Positions 25,615-34,215 of a stretch of 64,000 nucleotides of DNA are shown here, piece by piece (positions within the stretch are counted from its first letter, which is position 1; each line of letters begins with the position of its first letter). A program made the position numbers and the translations under genes. The DNA lies in NCBI GenBank assembly GCA_049997955.1, contig JAEBDY010000010.1, forward strand, positions 186,001 to 250,000, written 5' to 3'. The DNA is from Umezawaea sp049997955. GTDB taxonomy: Bacteria > Actinomycetota > Actinomycetes > Mycobacteriales > Pseudonocardiaceae. A model generated the notes under the pieces. It worked only from the letters and a program-made list of their open reading frames with translations. It was not told the DNA's origin and did not search any database.

Positions 25615-26629
25615 CCCCGCGCGCCCCTCCCCCGACGCCGGGGTGTTCCTCGGCGTCGACGGAGGCGGCACCAAGACCGCGTTCGCGCTGCTGTCCGGCG
25701 GAGGCGGCGTGCTGGCCACCGCGCTGGCGCCCAGCTGCTACTACCTCGGGCAGGGCATCGACCTGGTCGAGGAGGTGCTGCGCAACGGCGTCGAGGCCGT
25801 GTGCGGCGAGGCCGGGCTCACGCCGGACCGGATCACCCACGCGTTCTTCGGGCTTCCCGGCTACGGCGAGGTCAGCGCGGACGTCGAGACCCTCGACGCG
25901 ATCCCGGCCCGTGTCCTCGGTCATCGGCGGTACGCGTGCGACAACGACATGGTCGCGGGCTGGGCGGGATCGCTGGGCGCCGTCGACGGCGTGAACGTGA
26001 TCGCCGGGACCGGGTCGATGACCTACGGCGAGCACGACGGCCGCCGGCTGCGCGTCGGCGGCTGGGGCGAGCTGTTCGACGACGAGGGATCGGCCTACTG
26101 GATCGCGATCCGCGGGCTGGGCGCGTTCGCGAAGATGTCCGACGGCAGGCTGCCCACCGGCCCGCTGCACGAGCGCGTGACCACCCACCTGCGGCTCACC
26201 GCCGCCCTGGACCTCGTCGACGTGGTCCTCAACCGCTGGCACGGCGACCGGGCCAGGGTGGCGGCGCTGGCGCGCGTGGTCGCCGAGGCGGCCGAGCACG
26301 GCGACACCGTCTGCGCGGGCATCCTCCGCGAGGCCGGGCGGGCGCTGGCGGAGCTGGTCAAGTCCACCATCGCGCAACTCGGCTACGCGGCGGGCGACGT
26401 CGTCCCCGTGTCGTGGTCGGGTGGCGTCTTCACCTCCGCGCGGGTGCGCACCGCGTTCCGCGAGCACCTCGCTGACGCGCCGGTCGACCTGCGCGACCCG
26501 CTCCTCCCCCCTGTCCTGGGGGCCGCGCTCCACGCGGCCCGACTGGCCGCCCGCCCGTTGAGCGCCGAGGTGGTCGACGAGCTGCGCACGCACGCACGCA
26601 CGGTGCCCCTTGGAGGCAGTGATGAGTGA
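25598..26629 (+). CDS. BadF/BcrA-type kinase, N-acetylglucosamine kinase-like
   Basis: A 343-residue ASKHA-fold ATPase of the BadF/BadG/BcrA/BcrD group that includes mammalian-type N-acetylglucosamine kinases. The phosphate loop is FLGVDGGGTKTAFAL (about 17-31); VIAGTGSMTYG and GGWGELFDDEGSAYWI are the second phosphate and sugar-binding motifs, and VSWSGGVF the adenosine motif. Together with the isomerase it would phosphorylate and process an amino sugar in the cytoplasm. It overlaps both neighbours, so the three genes are cotranslated. Confidence 0.85.
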   Translation: MNSTGDPARPSPDAGVFLGVDGGGTKTAFALLSGGGGVLATALAPSCYYLGQGIDLVEEVLRNGVEAVCGEAGLTPDRITHAFFGLPGYGEVSADVETLDAIPARVLGHRRYACDNDMVAGWAGSLGAVDGVNVIAGTGSMTYGEHDGRRLRVGGWGELFDDEGSAYWIAIRGLGAFAKMSDGRLPTGPLHERVTTHLRLTAALDLVDVVLNRWHGDRARVAALARVVAEAAEHGDTVCAGILREAGRALAELVKSTIAQLGYAAGDVVPVSWSGGVFTSARVRTAFREHLADAPVDLRDPLLPPVLGAALHAARLAARPLSAEVVDELRTHARTVPLGGSDE

Positions 26630-27575
26630 CCGCACATCGGCGAGGACCGGCGCGACCGCCCGAGGTGGCGGCTGGATCCCCTACGCCGGGCTCCTGGTGC
26701 TGTTCTGGGGCGTCTGGGGAGCGTTCTCCGGCGCCCCGACCTCGCTGTACGGCTACCCCAACGAGATGGTGTACGTCCTGTGGGCGTTCACCATGCTCAT
26801 CCCCGCCTGCTTCGCCCTGCGCGGCCGCAGACTCGACCGGCGGCCCATCGCGGCCGTGTACGGCCTCGTCGTCGGACTGACCGGCGCGGGCGGCCAGCTG
26901 CTGCTGTTCAAGGCCCTGACCACCGGACCGGCCTACCTGATCTTCCCGCTCATCTCGATCTCCCCGGCGATCACCGTGCTGATGGCCGTGGTGATCCTGC
27001 GCGAACGGATCCGCGGCCTGGCGACCATCGGCCTGGTGGCCGCGCTCGCGTCCATCGTCCTGTTCAGCGTCTCCAGCGGGTCCGGCGACGTCGCGGGCGG
27101 CTCGTGGCTGGTGCTGGCCCTGGTCGTCATGGTCGCCTGGGGCGTGCAGGCCTTCTTCATGAAGAAGGCCGCCAACGTCGGCGTGAACGACGCGACGACG
27201 TTCGCCTGGATGACGGCCAGCGGCCTGCTGCTCGTCCCCGTCGCCTGGCTCATGATGGGCGGCTTCCCCGGCGACGCCCCGTGGCAGGCTCCGGCGCTGA
27301 CGCTGGGCACCCAGCTGCTCAACGCCGTCGGCGCGCTGTTCCTCGTCATGGCGCTCTCCCGCGGCAAGGCCGCCATCGTCGCGCCGGTGACCAACGCGCT
27401 CGCGCCCGTGCTCACCATCGCGCTCTCGCTCATCGCGTACCAGACCACGCCGTCGCTCTACGGGTTCATCGGCATCGTCCTCGCGATCGGCGGCTCCACC
27501 CTCATGGTCTACGCCGACGAGTCCGAGGATGAGGTCTCGTCGCCCGCGGCCGTCCCGGCGAAGCCTGCCCCCTGA
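26622..27575 (+). CDS. DMT-superfamily permease, probable sugar uptake
   Basis: A ten-helix EamA/DMT membrane protein of 317 residues, containing GPAYLIFPLISISPAITVLMAVVILRERI and VAPVTNALAPVLTIALSLIAYQTTPS, typical of repeat ends. The ATG at 26622 follows GGAGG and overlaps the kinase stop by 8 bases. Being third in an operon with a sugar isomerase and kinase under a UTRA regulator, it may import the unphosphorylated sugar. A similar role is known for GRP/RhaT branches of the superfamily; export of a by-product is the alternative. Confidence 0.82.
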   Translation: MSDRTSARTGATARGGGWIPYAGLLVLFWGVWGAFSGAPTSLYGYPNEMVYVLWAFTMLIPACFALRGRRLDRRPIAAVYGLVVGLTGAGGQLLLFKALTTGPAYLIFPLISISPAITVLMAVVILRERIRGLATIGLVAALASIVLFSVSSGSGDVAGGSWLVLALVVMVAWGVQAFFMKKAANVGVNDATTFAWMTASGLLLVPVAWLMMGGFPGDAPWQAPALTLGTQLLNAVGALFLVMALSRGKAAIVAPVTNALAPVLTIALSLIAYQTTPSLYGFIGIVLAIGGSTLMVYADESEDEVSSPAAVPAKPAP

Positions 27576-27580
27576 CCACC

Positions 27581-27625
27581 GACGTTTCCCTTGCCTGTCT
27601 CGCGAGATAGGGCAAGGGAAACGTC
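27581..27625. terminator. strong hairpin after amino-sugar operon
   Basis: A perfect 15-bp stem (27581-27595 with 27611-27625) begins with GACGTTTCCCTTGCC. A second palindrome, TCTCGCGAGA at 27598-27607, sits inside the loop and extends the structure. It follows the permease stop codon by a few bases. There is no T-run. Confidence 0.78.
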
Positions 27626-27763
27626 CACAATGGAATCCCTGCGCCAAGCAGGATCCCGCGAGTCCAAGCCGACCGGCACCCGCCGGTCGGCTTCGCCGCG
27701 TCCGGGGACGTCGTCACAGCCTCCCGACCCGTGATCGACCCCGGCTTCTTGCGCCGTACGATA

Positions 27764-27793
27764 CCTAGAACTACTATGCATTGCAGTTCTAGG
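27764..27793. promoter_or_regulatory. PadR-type nested dyad operator
   Basis: CCTAGAACT (27764-27772) and AGTTCTAGG (27785-27793) are perfect reverse complements, and ATGCAT at 27776-27781 sits exactly on the same centre. The whole site lies about 20-50 bases before the PadR start and is AT-rich, so it probably covers the promoter. PadR proteins commonly autoregulate through such dyads. Confidence 0.68.
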
Positions 27794-27814
27794 GTACGAC
27801 AGGGTGGAGGACGT

Positions 27815-28189
27815 GTGAAAGTCGCCAAGGATCTCGTGGCCGCCTCGGCAACGCCGATGGTGCTGGGCATCCTGGCCGAGGCGGACAGCTACGGGTACGC
27901 CATTCTCCGGCGGATCAACGAGCTGTCCGGCGGGAAGCTGGAGTGGACGGAGGGGCTGCTCTACCCGTTGCTGCACCGACTCGAACGCCTCGGGCACGTG
28001 GAGGCGAACTGGCAGTCGGTTCCAGGGGAGCGACGGCGCAAGTACTACCGCATCACCCCCAGTGGTCTGGCCGAGCTCGCCGAGCAACGCCGCCAGTGGG
28101 ACACCGTCGTGGACGCGCTCAAGGAGATCTGGCGCGGCCACGGCGATTCCAGGCCGTTCACCACGATCCCGCTGGGGGGCACCGCATGA
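27815..28189 (+). CDS. PadR-family transcriptional regulator
   Basis: A 124-residue PadR winged-helix regulator: MVLGILAEADSYGYAILRRINELSGGKLEWTEGLLYPLLHRLERLGHVEA is the family DNA-binding core, followed by RRRKYYRITPSGLAEL and a short dimerisation helix. The GTG at 27815 follows GGTGGAGG at proper spacing; longer in-frame starts upstream would run through the operator. Its stop overlaps the next start in ATGA, coupling it to a membrane protein, a common PadR pairing in which the regulator controls its partner. Confidence 0.92.
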   Translation: MKVAKDLVAASATPMVLGILAEADSYGYAILRRINELSGGKLEWTEGLLYPLLHRLERLGHVEANWQSVPGERRRKYYRITPSGLAELAEQRRQWDTVVDALKEIWRGHGDSRPFTTIPLGGTA

Positions 28190-29553
28190 CGGAGGACCAG
28201 GACGAACTGGAGGCCCAGTTCGCACAGTGGCGGCACTACGTGCAGCGCCGCCAAGAGCTGCGGCAGGCGGACGCCGACGAGCTCGAAGACCACCTCCGGG
28301 GGTCCGTCGACGAGCTCGTCGCCGTCGGATTGCGCTCCGACGAGGCGTTCCTGGTCGCGGTCAAGCGCATGGGCAGCCTGGACGAGCTGTCCCGCGAGTT
28401 CGCCAGGGAACACTCGGAGCGGCTGTGGAAGCAGCTGGTGCTGACCGGCGAGACCGACGGCCCGGTCAAGGAGAAGCGCTCGCGGCGCGACCTGATCGCC
28501 ATGGTCGTCTGCGCGGCGGGCGCGGCGGCCTCGATCAAGGCGCCGGAGCTGTTCGGCCTCGACCTCGACGGCAACGAGGAGTTCTACGGGCCCAACATCA
28601 GCCTGTTCGTCCTGCCCTGGCTGGCAGGCTTCCTGGCGTGGCGCCGCCACGCCTCGAAGGCGGTGATCGGCGTGCTGGTGGCGTTGTTCGCGCTCGGCGC
28701 CGTGGCGGCCAACGCCTACCCGTTCACGACCGAGTCCCAGTCGCTGGTGCTCACCAGCATCCACCTCCCCATCGCACTGTGGTTCGCGGTCGGCCTCGCC
28801 TACGTGTCCGACGACCTGCGCGCGCCACGCCGTCGCATGGACTTCATCCGCTTCACCGGCGAATGCTTCGTCTACTACGTCCTCATCGCCCTCGGTGGCG
28901 GGGTCCTGACCGCGTTCACGTTCGGGACCTTCGAGGCCATCGGGATCACCCCCGACGACTTCATCGGGCAGTGGCTCGTGCCGTGCGGCGCGGCGGCCGC
29001 GGTGGTGGTGGCCGGGTGGCTGGTCGAGGCGAAGCAGAGCGTCGTCGAGAACATCGCACCGGTGCTCACGAAGCTGTTCACCCCGTTGTTCACCGCGGCG
29101 CTGCTGGCCTTCCTCGTCGCGCTCGCCGTCACCAGCGGCGGCATCGACGTCGAGCGGGAAGCGCTGATCCTGTTCGACCTGATGCTGGTCCTGGTGCTGG
29201 CGCTGCTGCTCTACTCGATCTCGGCCCGCGATCCACTGGCCCCGCCCGGCTTGTTCGACAAGCTCCAGCTGGCCCTGGTGGTCAGCGCGCTGGTCATCGA
29301 CGTGCTGGTGCTGCTGGAGATCACCGGGCGCATCACCGAGTTCGGCACGAGCCCCAACAAGGCGGCCGCCCTCGGGGAGAACGTCATCCTGCTGGCCAGC
29401 CTGGCCTGGTCGGCCTGGCTGCTGCTGGGGCTGCTCCGCCGTCGCGCGCCGTTCGCGGCGCTCGAACGGTGGCAGACCACCTACCTGCCGGTGTACGCCG
29501 CGTGGGCCTGGATCGTGGTCCTGGTCTTCCCCCCGCTGTTCGCCTTCGTCTGA
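28186..29553 (+). CDS. PadR-linked multi-span membrane protein with permease-prefix-like N-terminus
   Basis: A 455-residue protein. Residues 1-85 are hydrophilic and helical (EDHLRGSVDELVAVGLRSDEAFLVAVKRMGSLDELSREFA), like the permease-prefix/HAAS domain often encoded next to PadR regulators. From residue about 105 there are about ten hydrophobic segments in groups of two. The function is unknown; the layout is similar to DUF4153-type membrane proteins, but I cannot confirm that family. It is translationally coupled to padR. Confidence 0.75.
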   Translation: MTEDQDELEAQFAQWRHYVQRRQELRQADADELEDHLRGSVDELVAVGLRSDEAFLVAVKRMGSLDELSREFAREHSERLWKQLVLTGETDGPVKEKRSRRDLIAMVVCAAGAAASIKAPELFGLDLDGNEEFYGPNISLFVLPWLAGFLAWRRHASKAVIGVLVALFALGAVAANAYPFTTESQSLVLTSIHLPIALWFAVGLAYVSDDLRAPRRRMDFIRFTGECFVYYVLIALGGGVLTAFTFGTFEAIGITPDDFIGQWLVPCGAAAAVVVAGWLVEAKQSVVENIAPVLTKLFTPLFTAALLAFLVALAVTSGGIDVEREALILFDLMLVLVLALLLYSISARDPLAPPGLFDKLQLALVVSALVIDVLVLLEITGRITEFGTSPNKAAALGENVILLASLAWSAWLLLGLLRRRAPFAALERWQTTYLPVYAAWAWIVVLVFPPLFAFV

Positions 29554-29564
29554 TCGATCGGCTC

Positions 29565-29613
29565 ACGACCCCGTGCGGGCCGCCCGGAAACCGGGCGGCC
29601 CGCACGGGGTCGT
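29565..29613 (+). terminator. very long perfect hairpin after padR operon
   Basis: A 23-bp perfectly paired stem (29565-29587 with 29591-29613) closes an AAA loop; the left arm starts ACGACCCCGTGCGGGCC. It begins 11 bases after the stop of the membrane protein and ends 22 bases before the ARG boxes of the next gene, so it should insulate the two units. Confidence 0.82.
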
Positions 29614-29634
29614 CGGCGGCCGAAAACTCGGGTT

Positions 29635-29668
29635 TGCATGATCATGCAGAGCAGTGCATAATTGTCGT
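29635..29668 (+). promoter_or_regulatory. tandem ARG boxes upstream of argG
   Basis: TGCATGATCATGCA (29635-29648) is a perfect 14-bp dyad, and TGCATAATTGTC starts at 29655, giving two ARG-box-like elements with centres about 20 bases apart. Paired boxes at this spacing are the usual ArgR hexamer site. The second box ends right at the argG start codon. Confidence 0.68.
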
Positions 29669-29669
29669 C

Positions 29670-31115
29670 GTGTCCAAAGTGCTCACTTCCCTTCCGGCCG
29701 GCGACCGCGTCGGCATTGCCTTCTCCGGCGGCCTCGACACCTCGGTGGCGGTCGCGTGGATGCGTGAGAAGGGCGCGGTGCCGTGCACGTACACGGCCGA
29801 CATCGGCCAGTACGACGAGCCCGACATCGTCTCGGTGCCGGACCGCGCCCAGCTGTACGGAGCGGAGATCGCCAGGCTGGTCGACTGCCGAGCAGCACTG
29901 GTGGAGGAAGGGCTCGCGGCTCTGGCCTGCGGCGCCTTCCACATCCGGTCCGGCGGCCGCACGTACTTCAACACGACGCCGCTGGGCCGGGCCGTCACCG
30001 GCACCATGCTGGTGAGGGCCATGCTCGACGACGACGTGCAGATCTGGGGCGACGGCTCCACCTACAAGGGCAACGACATCGAGCGGTTCTACCGCTACGG
30101 CCTGCTCGCCAACCCCTCCCTGCGGATCTACAAGCCGTGGCTGGACGCCGAGTTCGTCAGCGAGCTCGGCGGCCGCACCGAGATGTCGGAGTGGCTCCAG
30201 GCCCGCGACCTGCCGTACCGCTCCAGCACCGAGAAGGCGTACTCCACCGACGCGAACATCTGGGGCGCGACGCACGAGGCCAAGGCGCTGGAGAACCTCG
30301 ACACCGGCATCGAACTCGTCGACCCGATCATGGGCGTGCGGTTCTGGGACCCCGCCGTCGAGATCGCCGTCGAGGACATCACGATCGGGTTCGAGCAGGG
30401 CCGTCCCACCACGATCAACGGCAAGGAGTTCGGCTCCCCCGTCGACCTCGTGCTGGAGGCGAACGCCATCGGCGGCCGCCACGGCATGGGCATGTCCGAC
30501 CAGATCGAGAACCGGATCATCGAGGCCAAGAGCCGGGGCATCTACGAGGCGCCGGGCATGGCGCTGCTGCACGCCGCCTACGAGCGGTTGGTCAACGCGA
30601 TCCACAACGAGGACACCCTCGCCGCGTACCACAACGACGGGCGCAAGCTGGGCAGGCTGATGTACGAGGGCCGCTGGCTCGACCCGCAGGCGCTGATGAT
30701 GCGCGAGGCGCTCCAGCGCTGGGTCGGCACCGCGGTGACCGGCGAGGTGACGCTGCGCCTGCGTCGAGGTGACGACTACTCCATCATGGACACCACCGGG
30801 CCCGCGTTCAGCTACCACCCGGACAAGCTCTCGATGGAGCGCACCGAGGACTCCGCGTTCGGCCCGGTCGACCGCATCGGCCAGCTGACCATGCGCAACC
30901 TCGACATCGCCGACTCCCGCGCCAAGCTGGAGCTGTACGCCGGGTTCGGCATGGTCGGCAGCAGGCACTCGGAGTTGATCAGCGCCGCGCAGGTGACCTC
31001 GACCGAACTGATCGGCGCGATGCCCGATGGCGGAGCGGAGGCGATCGCGTCCCGCGGGGAGGTCGCCGACGACGAGTTGCTCGACCACGCCGCGCTGGAG
31101 TCCGGCAACGACTGA
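29670..31115 (+). CDS. argG: argininosuccinate synthase, long (E. coli-like) type
   Basis: This 481-residue enzyme joins citrulline and aspartate with ATP to make argininosuccinate in arginine synthesis. The PP-loop is FSGGLDTS (18-25). CGAFHIRSGGRTYFNTTPLGRAVTGTML and GDGSTYKGNDIERFYRYGLL closely follow the E. coli-type enzyme, as does QIENRIIEAKSRGIYEAPGMALL. It starts at GTG 29670 without a visible ribosome site; as the ARG boxes abut the start, the mRNA may be leaderless. It is not next to other arginine genes, unlike the usual actinomycete argG. Confidence 0.94.
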   Translation: MSKVLTSLPAGDRVGIAFSGGLDTSVAVAWMREKGAVPCTYTADIGQYDEPDIVSVPDRAQLYGAEIARLVDCRAALVEEGLAALACGAFHIRSGGRTYFNTTPLGRAVTGTMLVRAMLDDDVQIWGDGSTYKGNDIERFYRYGLLANPSLRIYKPWLDAEFVSELGGRTEMSEWLQARDLPYRSSTEKAYSTDANIWGATHEAKALENLDTGIELVDPIMGVRFWDPAVEIAVEDITIGFEQGRPTTINGKEFGSPVDLVLEANAIGGRHGMGMSDQIENRIIEAKSRGIYEAPGMALLHAAYERLVNAIHNEDTLAAYHNDGRKLGRLMYEGRWLDPQALMMREALQRWVGTAVTGEVTLRLRRGDDYSIMDTTGPAFSYHPDKLSMERTEDSAFGPVDRIGQLTMRNLDIADSRAKLELYAGFGMVGSRHSELISAAQVTSTELIGAMPDGGAEAIASRGEVADDELLDHAALESGND

Positions 31116-31127
31116 CCGGCCGGTGGT

Positions 31128-31153
31128 CCGCCGGGAGCGAAGGCTCCCGGCGG
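31128..31153 (+). terminator. hairpin terminator after argG
   Basis: CCGCCGGGAGC pairs with GCTCCCGGCGG around a GAAG loop, 12 bases past the argG stop codon. There is no T-run. Confidence 0.75.
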
Positions 31154-31567
31154 GCCGCCGCGCTCGCGGTGGCATGGTCGAACCGGTGTCGATCCTGTTG
31201 CCGCACCGGGAAGGTCCTCGACGGCAGGCGAGTTCGTCCGGAACGAGGACGTCGAGGCGGTGATCCGGGCGGGGTTCGCCTCCGCACGGTCCGACCCGCC
31301 CGCAAGGATTCCTGCCCGTAAACCCGTCGTCGAGCCCACAGCGGTCAACCCGGGCTCCAACCGACGGACGCCCTCGATGTCCCGCCTCCGACCGGGTCAT
31401 CCTTCCAACGAGCCCCATGTGCCAAACGGGTCCGACAGTCCCGCCGTTCAGCCCCGGCGCGCTCGGGACCGGTCTACGTAGTTTTCGCCGACGCGACACC
31501 GCCCTCCCACGGGGGAAGGTCGTCCCAGCAGGAAACCGCACCGACCGAACGTCCCGAAAGGATTGTC
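31154..31567. other. 414-base stretch without a convincing gene
   Basis: No frame here looks coding over its length. A segment of the plus strand near 31225-31290 reads GEFVRNEDVEAVIRAGFASA, loosely like the start of a nitroreductase, but nothing follows. The last bases before 31568 contain AAAGGA as the ribosome site of the next gene, so its promoter is probably in the right half. Confidence 0.5.
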
Positions 31568-31996
31568 ATGGCAGCCGAAACCGGCGTCCGCGCCACCGTT
31601 GACGGCCCCTCCACCCTGGCGGACAGGATCGGGCGCGGGCTCCTGGTCCTCTGCGCGGTCGCGACGCTCGGCGCGTTCGCGCAGGGGATCCAGATCATGG
31701 CCACCACGTCCGACGAACGGGTGATCACGGAGGCTTGGCGCACGTTCGCCTACGTCGTCTTCGCCGGGCTGTGGGCCATGCTCGCCATCGCCCCGCGCGG
31801 GCAGCGGGGCGTGTGGGAGCTGGTGCTCTTCCAGAAGATCGCGATCACCTCGTTCGCGTTCGCGGTCCGCGACCTGCCGGACGGGTGGTCGACCTTCCTG
31901 ATCGACCTCGCCCTCGTGCTGGCGACCGCGGCGGCCTACGTGCTGTGCCGCGGCTGGTACGGCTGGCGGAGGACAGCGGTGCGCCCGGCCGTGTGA
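31568..31996 (+). CDS. small four-helix membrane protein, function unknown
   Basis: A 142-residue protein with four predicted membrane helices: GRGLLVLCAVATLGAFAQGI, FAYVVFAGLWAMLAIAP, a central weak segment near VLFQKIAITSFAFAV, and LIDLALVLATAAAYVL. The N-terminal 20 residues are cytoplasmic and polar. An AAAGGA site precedes the ATG. It resembles small DoxX-like or unassigned actinomycete membrane proteins, but I do not recognise a family. It stands alone between argG and a convergent AlkZ-like gene. Confidence 0.7.
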   Translation: MAAETGVRATVDGPSTLADRIGRGLLVLCAVATLGAFAQGIQIMATTSDERVITEAWRTFAYVVFAGLWAMLAIAPRGQRGVWELVLFQKIAITSFAFAVRDLPDGWSTFLIDLALVLATAAAYVLCRGWYGWRRTAVRPAV

Positions 31997-32009
31997 CGCG
32001 GTGGACCGC

Positions 32010-33098
32010 TCAGTCGATCCGCACGCGGTGGCTGTCGTCGTCCGAGAGGAACGACGCCAGCTCCCGGCCCTCCTCGGCCACGGCCGCGCGGTCGGCCGGG
32101 GACAGGCCGTGCAGCGGACTGACGACCACCGCGTCGGCCTCGACGCCCCACGTCGCGGCGACCCGGCCGTCCACCAGCACGACGCGCTCCCCCGCGACCG
32201 ACAGGCCGCGGTGGGCGTCGTCGATGATCCGACCGCGGTCGTGGTAGCCGAGGATCGCGTTGTCGAACGCGGGCAGGAACCGCACCGGGGCCGGGGTGTC
32301 CGGGTCGGGGCGGGGCGCTTCCGGCAGGTCGAGCAGCTCGCGGCCGCGCTCGTCGCGGAAGGCGACCAGCTCGTCCCGCGTCGCGGCGACCGCGGCGGGC
32401 AGCCCGGCGAGGCCGCACCAGGCGCGCAGGTCGGCCGAGGCCGCCGGACCGAACGCGGCCAGGTAGCGCCGCACCAGCGCCTGGCCCACGGGATCGGCGC
32501 CGTCCGGGGACGGGGGGTCGACCTCGCGCCCCAGCCAGGACGAGACCGGGACGTTGCGCACCCCGCCCTTCGTCCGCCACAGCCCGCGCGGCGGCATCTG
32601 CACCATCGGGACGAGCGCGGCGACCACCATCTCCCCCAGCGCCCGCGTTCCCGGCGCGGGCCAGCGCTCGGCCAGCACCCGCGCGAGTTCGGACATCGAG
32701 CGGGGCTCGCCGTCGGCCATGACCGCCTTGGCCGCCGCGGCGAGCTCGACGAGGTCGACCCCGTCGAGCTCGCGGCGGTAGACCCCGAGCACCCGCTGGC
32801 GCAGCATGGCGTCGTGACGGGACCGCCAGGCCAGGACGTCCTCCGCCGTGAGGAGGTGGACGGTGCGGCGCATGAGGTGGGTCCGCACCACTTTCCTCCC
32901 CGTCAGCAGGTCCGAGAGCACTGCCGGGTCGAACGCGCGCAGCCGCGACCAGAGTCCGGTGAACGGTTCCTGCGGTTCCTGCGCCTGCAACCCGCCGAGG
33001 TGCGTGACGGCGTCGAGGACCGGCACGTCGGCGCGGTCGAGCAGCAACTGCCGGGCCAGCGTCGCGCGGTTGAGCGCACGGGTGTCGAGAACGGTCAT
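32010..33098 (-). CDS. AlkZ-related winged-helix DNA-binding protein (PF06224 type)
   Basis: A 362-residue member of the winged-helix family that includes AlkZ/AlkX DNA glycosylases. The N-terminal LGGLQAQEP contains the QxQ-like catalytic motif of the family; GRKVVRTHLMRRTVHLLTAEDVLAWR and FLPAFDNAILGYHDR follow, as in relatives. It could unhook interstrand crosslinks or remove bulky adducts, often for self-protection near antibiotic genes; no biosynthesis genes are seen here. I used the ATG at 33098; it lies 7 bases after the stop of the aldo/keto reductase, so both are one unit. Confidence 0.82.
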   Translation of the reverse strand: MTVLDTRALNRATLARQLLLDRADVPVLDAVTHLGGLQAQEPQEPFTGLWSRLRAFDPAVLSDLLTGRKVVRTHLMRRTVHLLTAEDVLAWRSRHDAMLRQRVLGVYRRELDGVDLVELAAAAKAVMADGEPRSMSELARVLAERWPAPGTRALGEMVVAALVPMVQMPPRGLWRTKGGVRNVPVSSWLGREVDPPSPDGADPVGQALVRRYLAAFGPAASADLRAWCGLAGLPAAVAATRDELVAFRDERGRELLDLPEAPRPDPDTPAPVRFLPAFDNAILGYHDRGRIIDDAHRGLSVAGERVVLVDGRVAATWGVEADAVVVSPLHGLSPADRAAVAEEGRELASFLSDDDSHRVRID

Positions 33099-33105
33099 CG
33101 GCTCA

Positions 33106-34137
33106 TCATTCCGCGACGCGCTCGTCGAGCGATCGGCGACGCAGCCCCGCACGGGTGATGGCGGGCGGGTCGTAGGCGATGTCGATCGGGCCGACATCGG
33201 TGCCGGGGGCCACGATCCGGTCGATCCCGTCGAGGACCTCGTCGGTGAGGGTGGTCGCGGCTCCCGCCAGGAGGTCCTCCAGGTGCTCCGCGGTGCGGGG
33301 GCCGATGATGGCCGAGGTGACGCCGGGGTGGGCGATGGCGAAGGCCATGGCCAGGTGCGTGAGCGAGAGGCCCGCCCCCTCCGCCAGCGGGATGAGCCGC
33401 TCCACGGCGTCGAGCTTGCGCTCGTCGGTCAGGTGTCCGGACACCCAGCGCATCCTGGCGTTGTCCGGCCTTGCCTGGCCCTTGCGGTAGCGGCCGGTGA
33501 GCATGCCGGACGCCAGCGGGCTCCACACGAGCGTGCCCATCCCGTACCGCTGACAGGTGGGCAGGACCTCGCGCTCGATGCCGCGGTTGAGGATGGAGTA
33601 GGTGGGCTGCTCGGTGCGGAAGCGCTGAAGTCCGCGCCGCTCGGCGACCCACTGGGCCTCGACGATCTCCGAGACCGGGAGGTTGGAGGAGCCGATGGCC
33701 CGCACCTTGCCGCTGCGCACCAGGTCGGTCAGGGCGGACAGCGTCTCCTCGACGTCGGTCCGCGGATCGGGGTGGTGGACCTGGTAGAGGTCGACGTGGT
33801 CGACCCCCAGTCGCCGCAGCGAGTCCTCGACCGCGGTGACGAGCCAGCGCCGCGAACTGCCGCCGCGGTTGGGGTCCTCCCCCATCGAGCCGTTGCCCTT
33901 GGTGGCCAGCACGACGTCGTCGCGCCTGCCCTTCAGGGCCGCGCCGACGATCTCCTCCGACTCGCTGCCGGAGTACACGTCGGCGGTGTCGATGAAGTTG
34001 ATCCCCGCGTCCAGCGCCCGGTGGACGATCCGGACGCAGTCGTCGCGGTCGGTGTTGCCCGCTTGGCCGAACATCATGGTGCCCAGGCAGTAGGGGCTGA
34101 CCCGAATGCCGGTCCGCCCCAGATCGCGCATCTTCAC
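33106..34137 (-). CDS. aldo/keto reductase
   Basis: A 343-residue NADPH-dependent aldo/keto reductase with the tetrad D50 (NFIDTAD), Y55, K80 (ATKG) and H121 (YQVHHPD). LGVDHVDLYQVHHPDPRTDVEETLSAL and VRAIGSSN are typical of the AKR group that includes YghZ/Tas-like proteins. The physiological substrate is unknown. It is divergent from a WYL-domain regulator (gap 78 bases), which may control it and the AlkZ-like gene. Confidence 0.9.
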   Translation of the reverse strand: MKMRDLGRTGIRVSPYCLGTMMFGQAGNTDRDDCVRIVHRALDAGINFIDTADVYSGSESEEIVGAALKGRRDDVVLATKGNGSMGEDPNRGGSSRRWLVTAVEDSLRRLGVDHVDLYQVHHPDPRTDVEETLSALTDLVRSGKVRAIGSSNLPVSEIVEAQWVAERRGLQRFRTEQPTYSILNRGIEREVLPTCQRYGMGTLVWSPLASGMLTGRYRKGQARPDNARMRWVSGHLTDERKLDAVERLIPLAEGAGLSLTHLAMAFAIAHPGVTSAIIGPRTAEHLEDLLAGAATTLTDEVLDGIDRIVAPGTDVGPIDIAYDPPAITRAGLRRRSLDERVAE

Positions 34138-34215
34138 GTGACATCGTTCCTTCGTCGGTGGAGTGACGACAGTCGCAGGCGTAGCGGACAGGGTGTGACC
34201 TCTTCTCGGGGCACC

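Noticed and set aside
31225..31310. Nitroreductase-like stretch GEFVRNEDVEAVIRAGFAS
   Set aside because: Only about 20 residues resemble the family, without the flavin-binding motifs or the rest of the enzyme.
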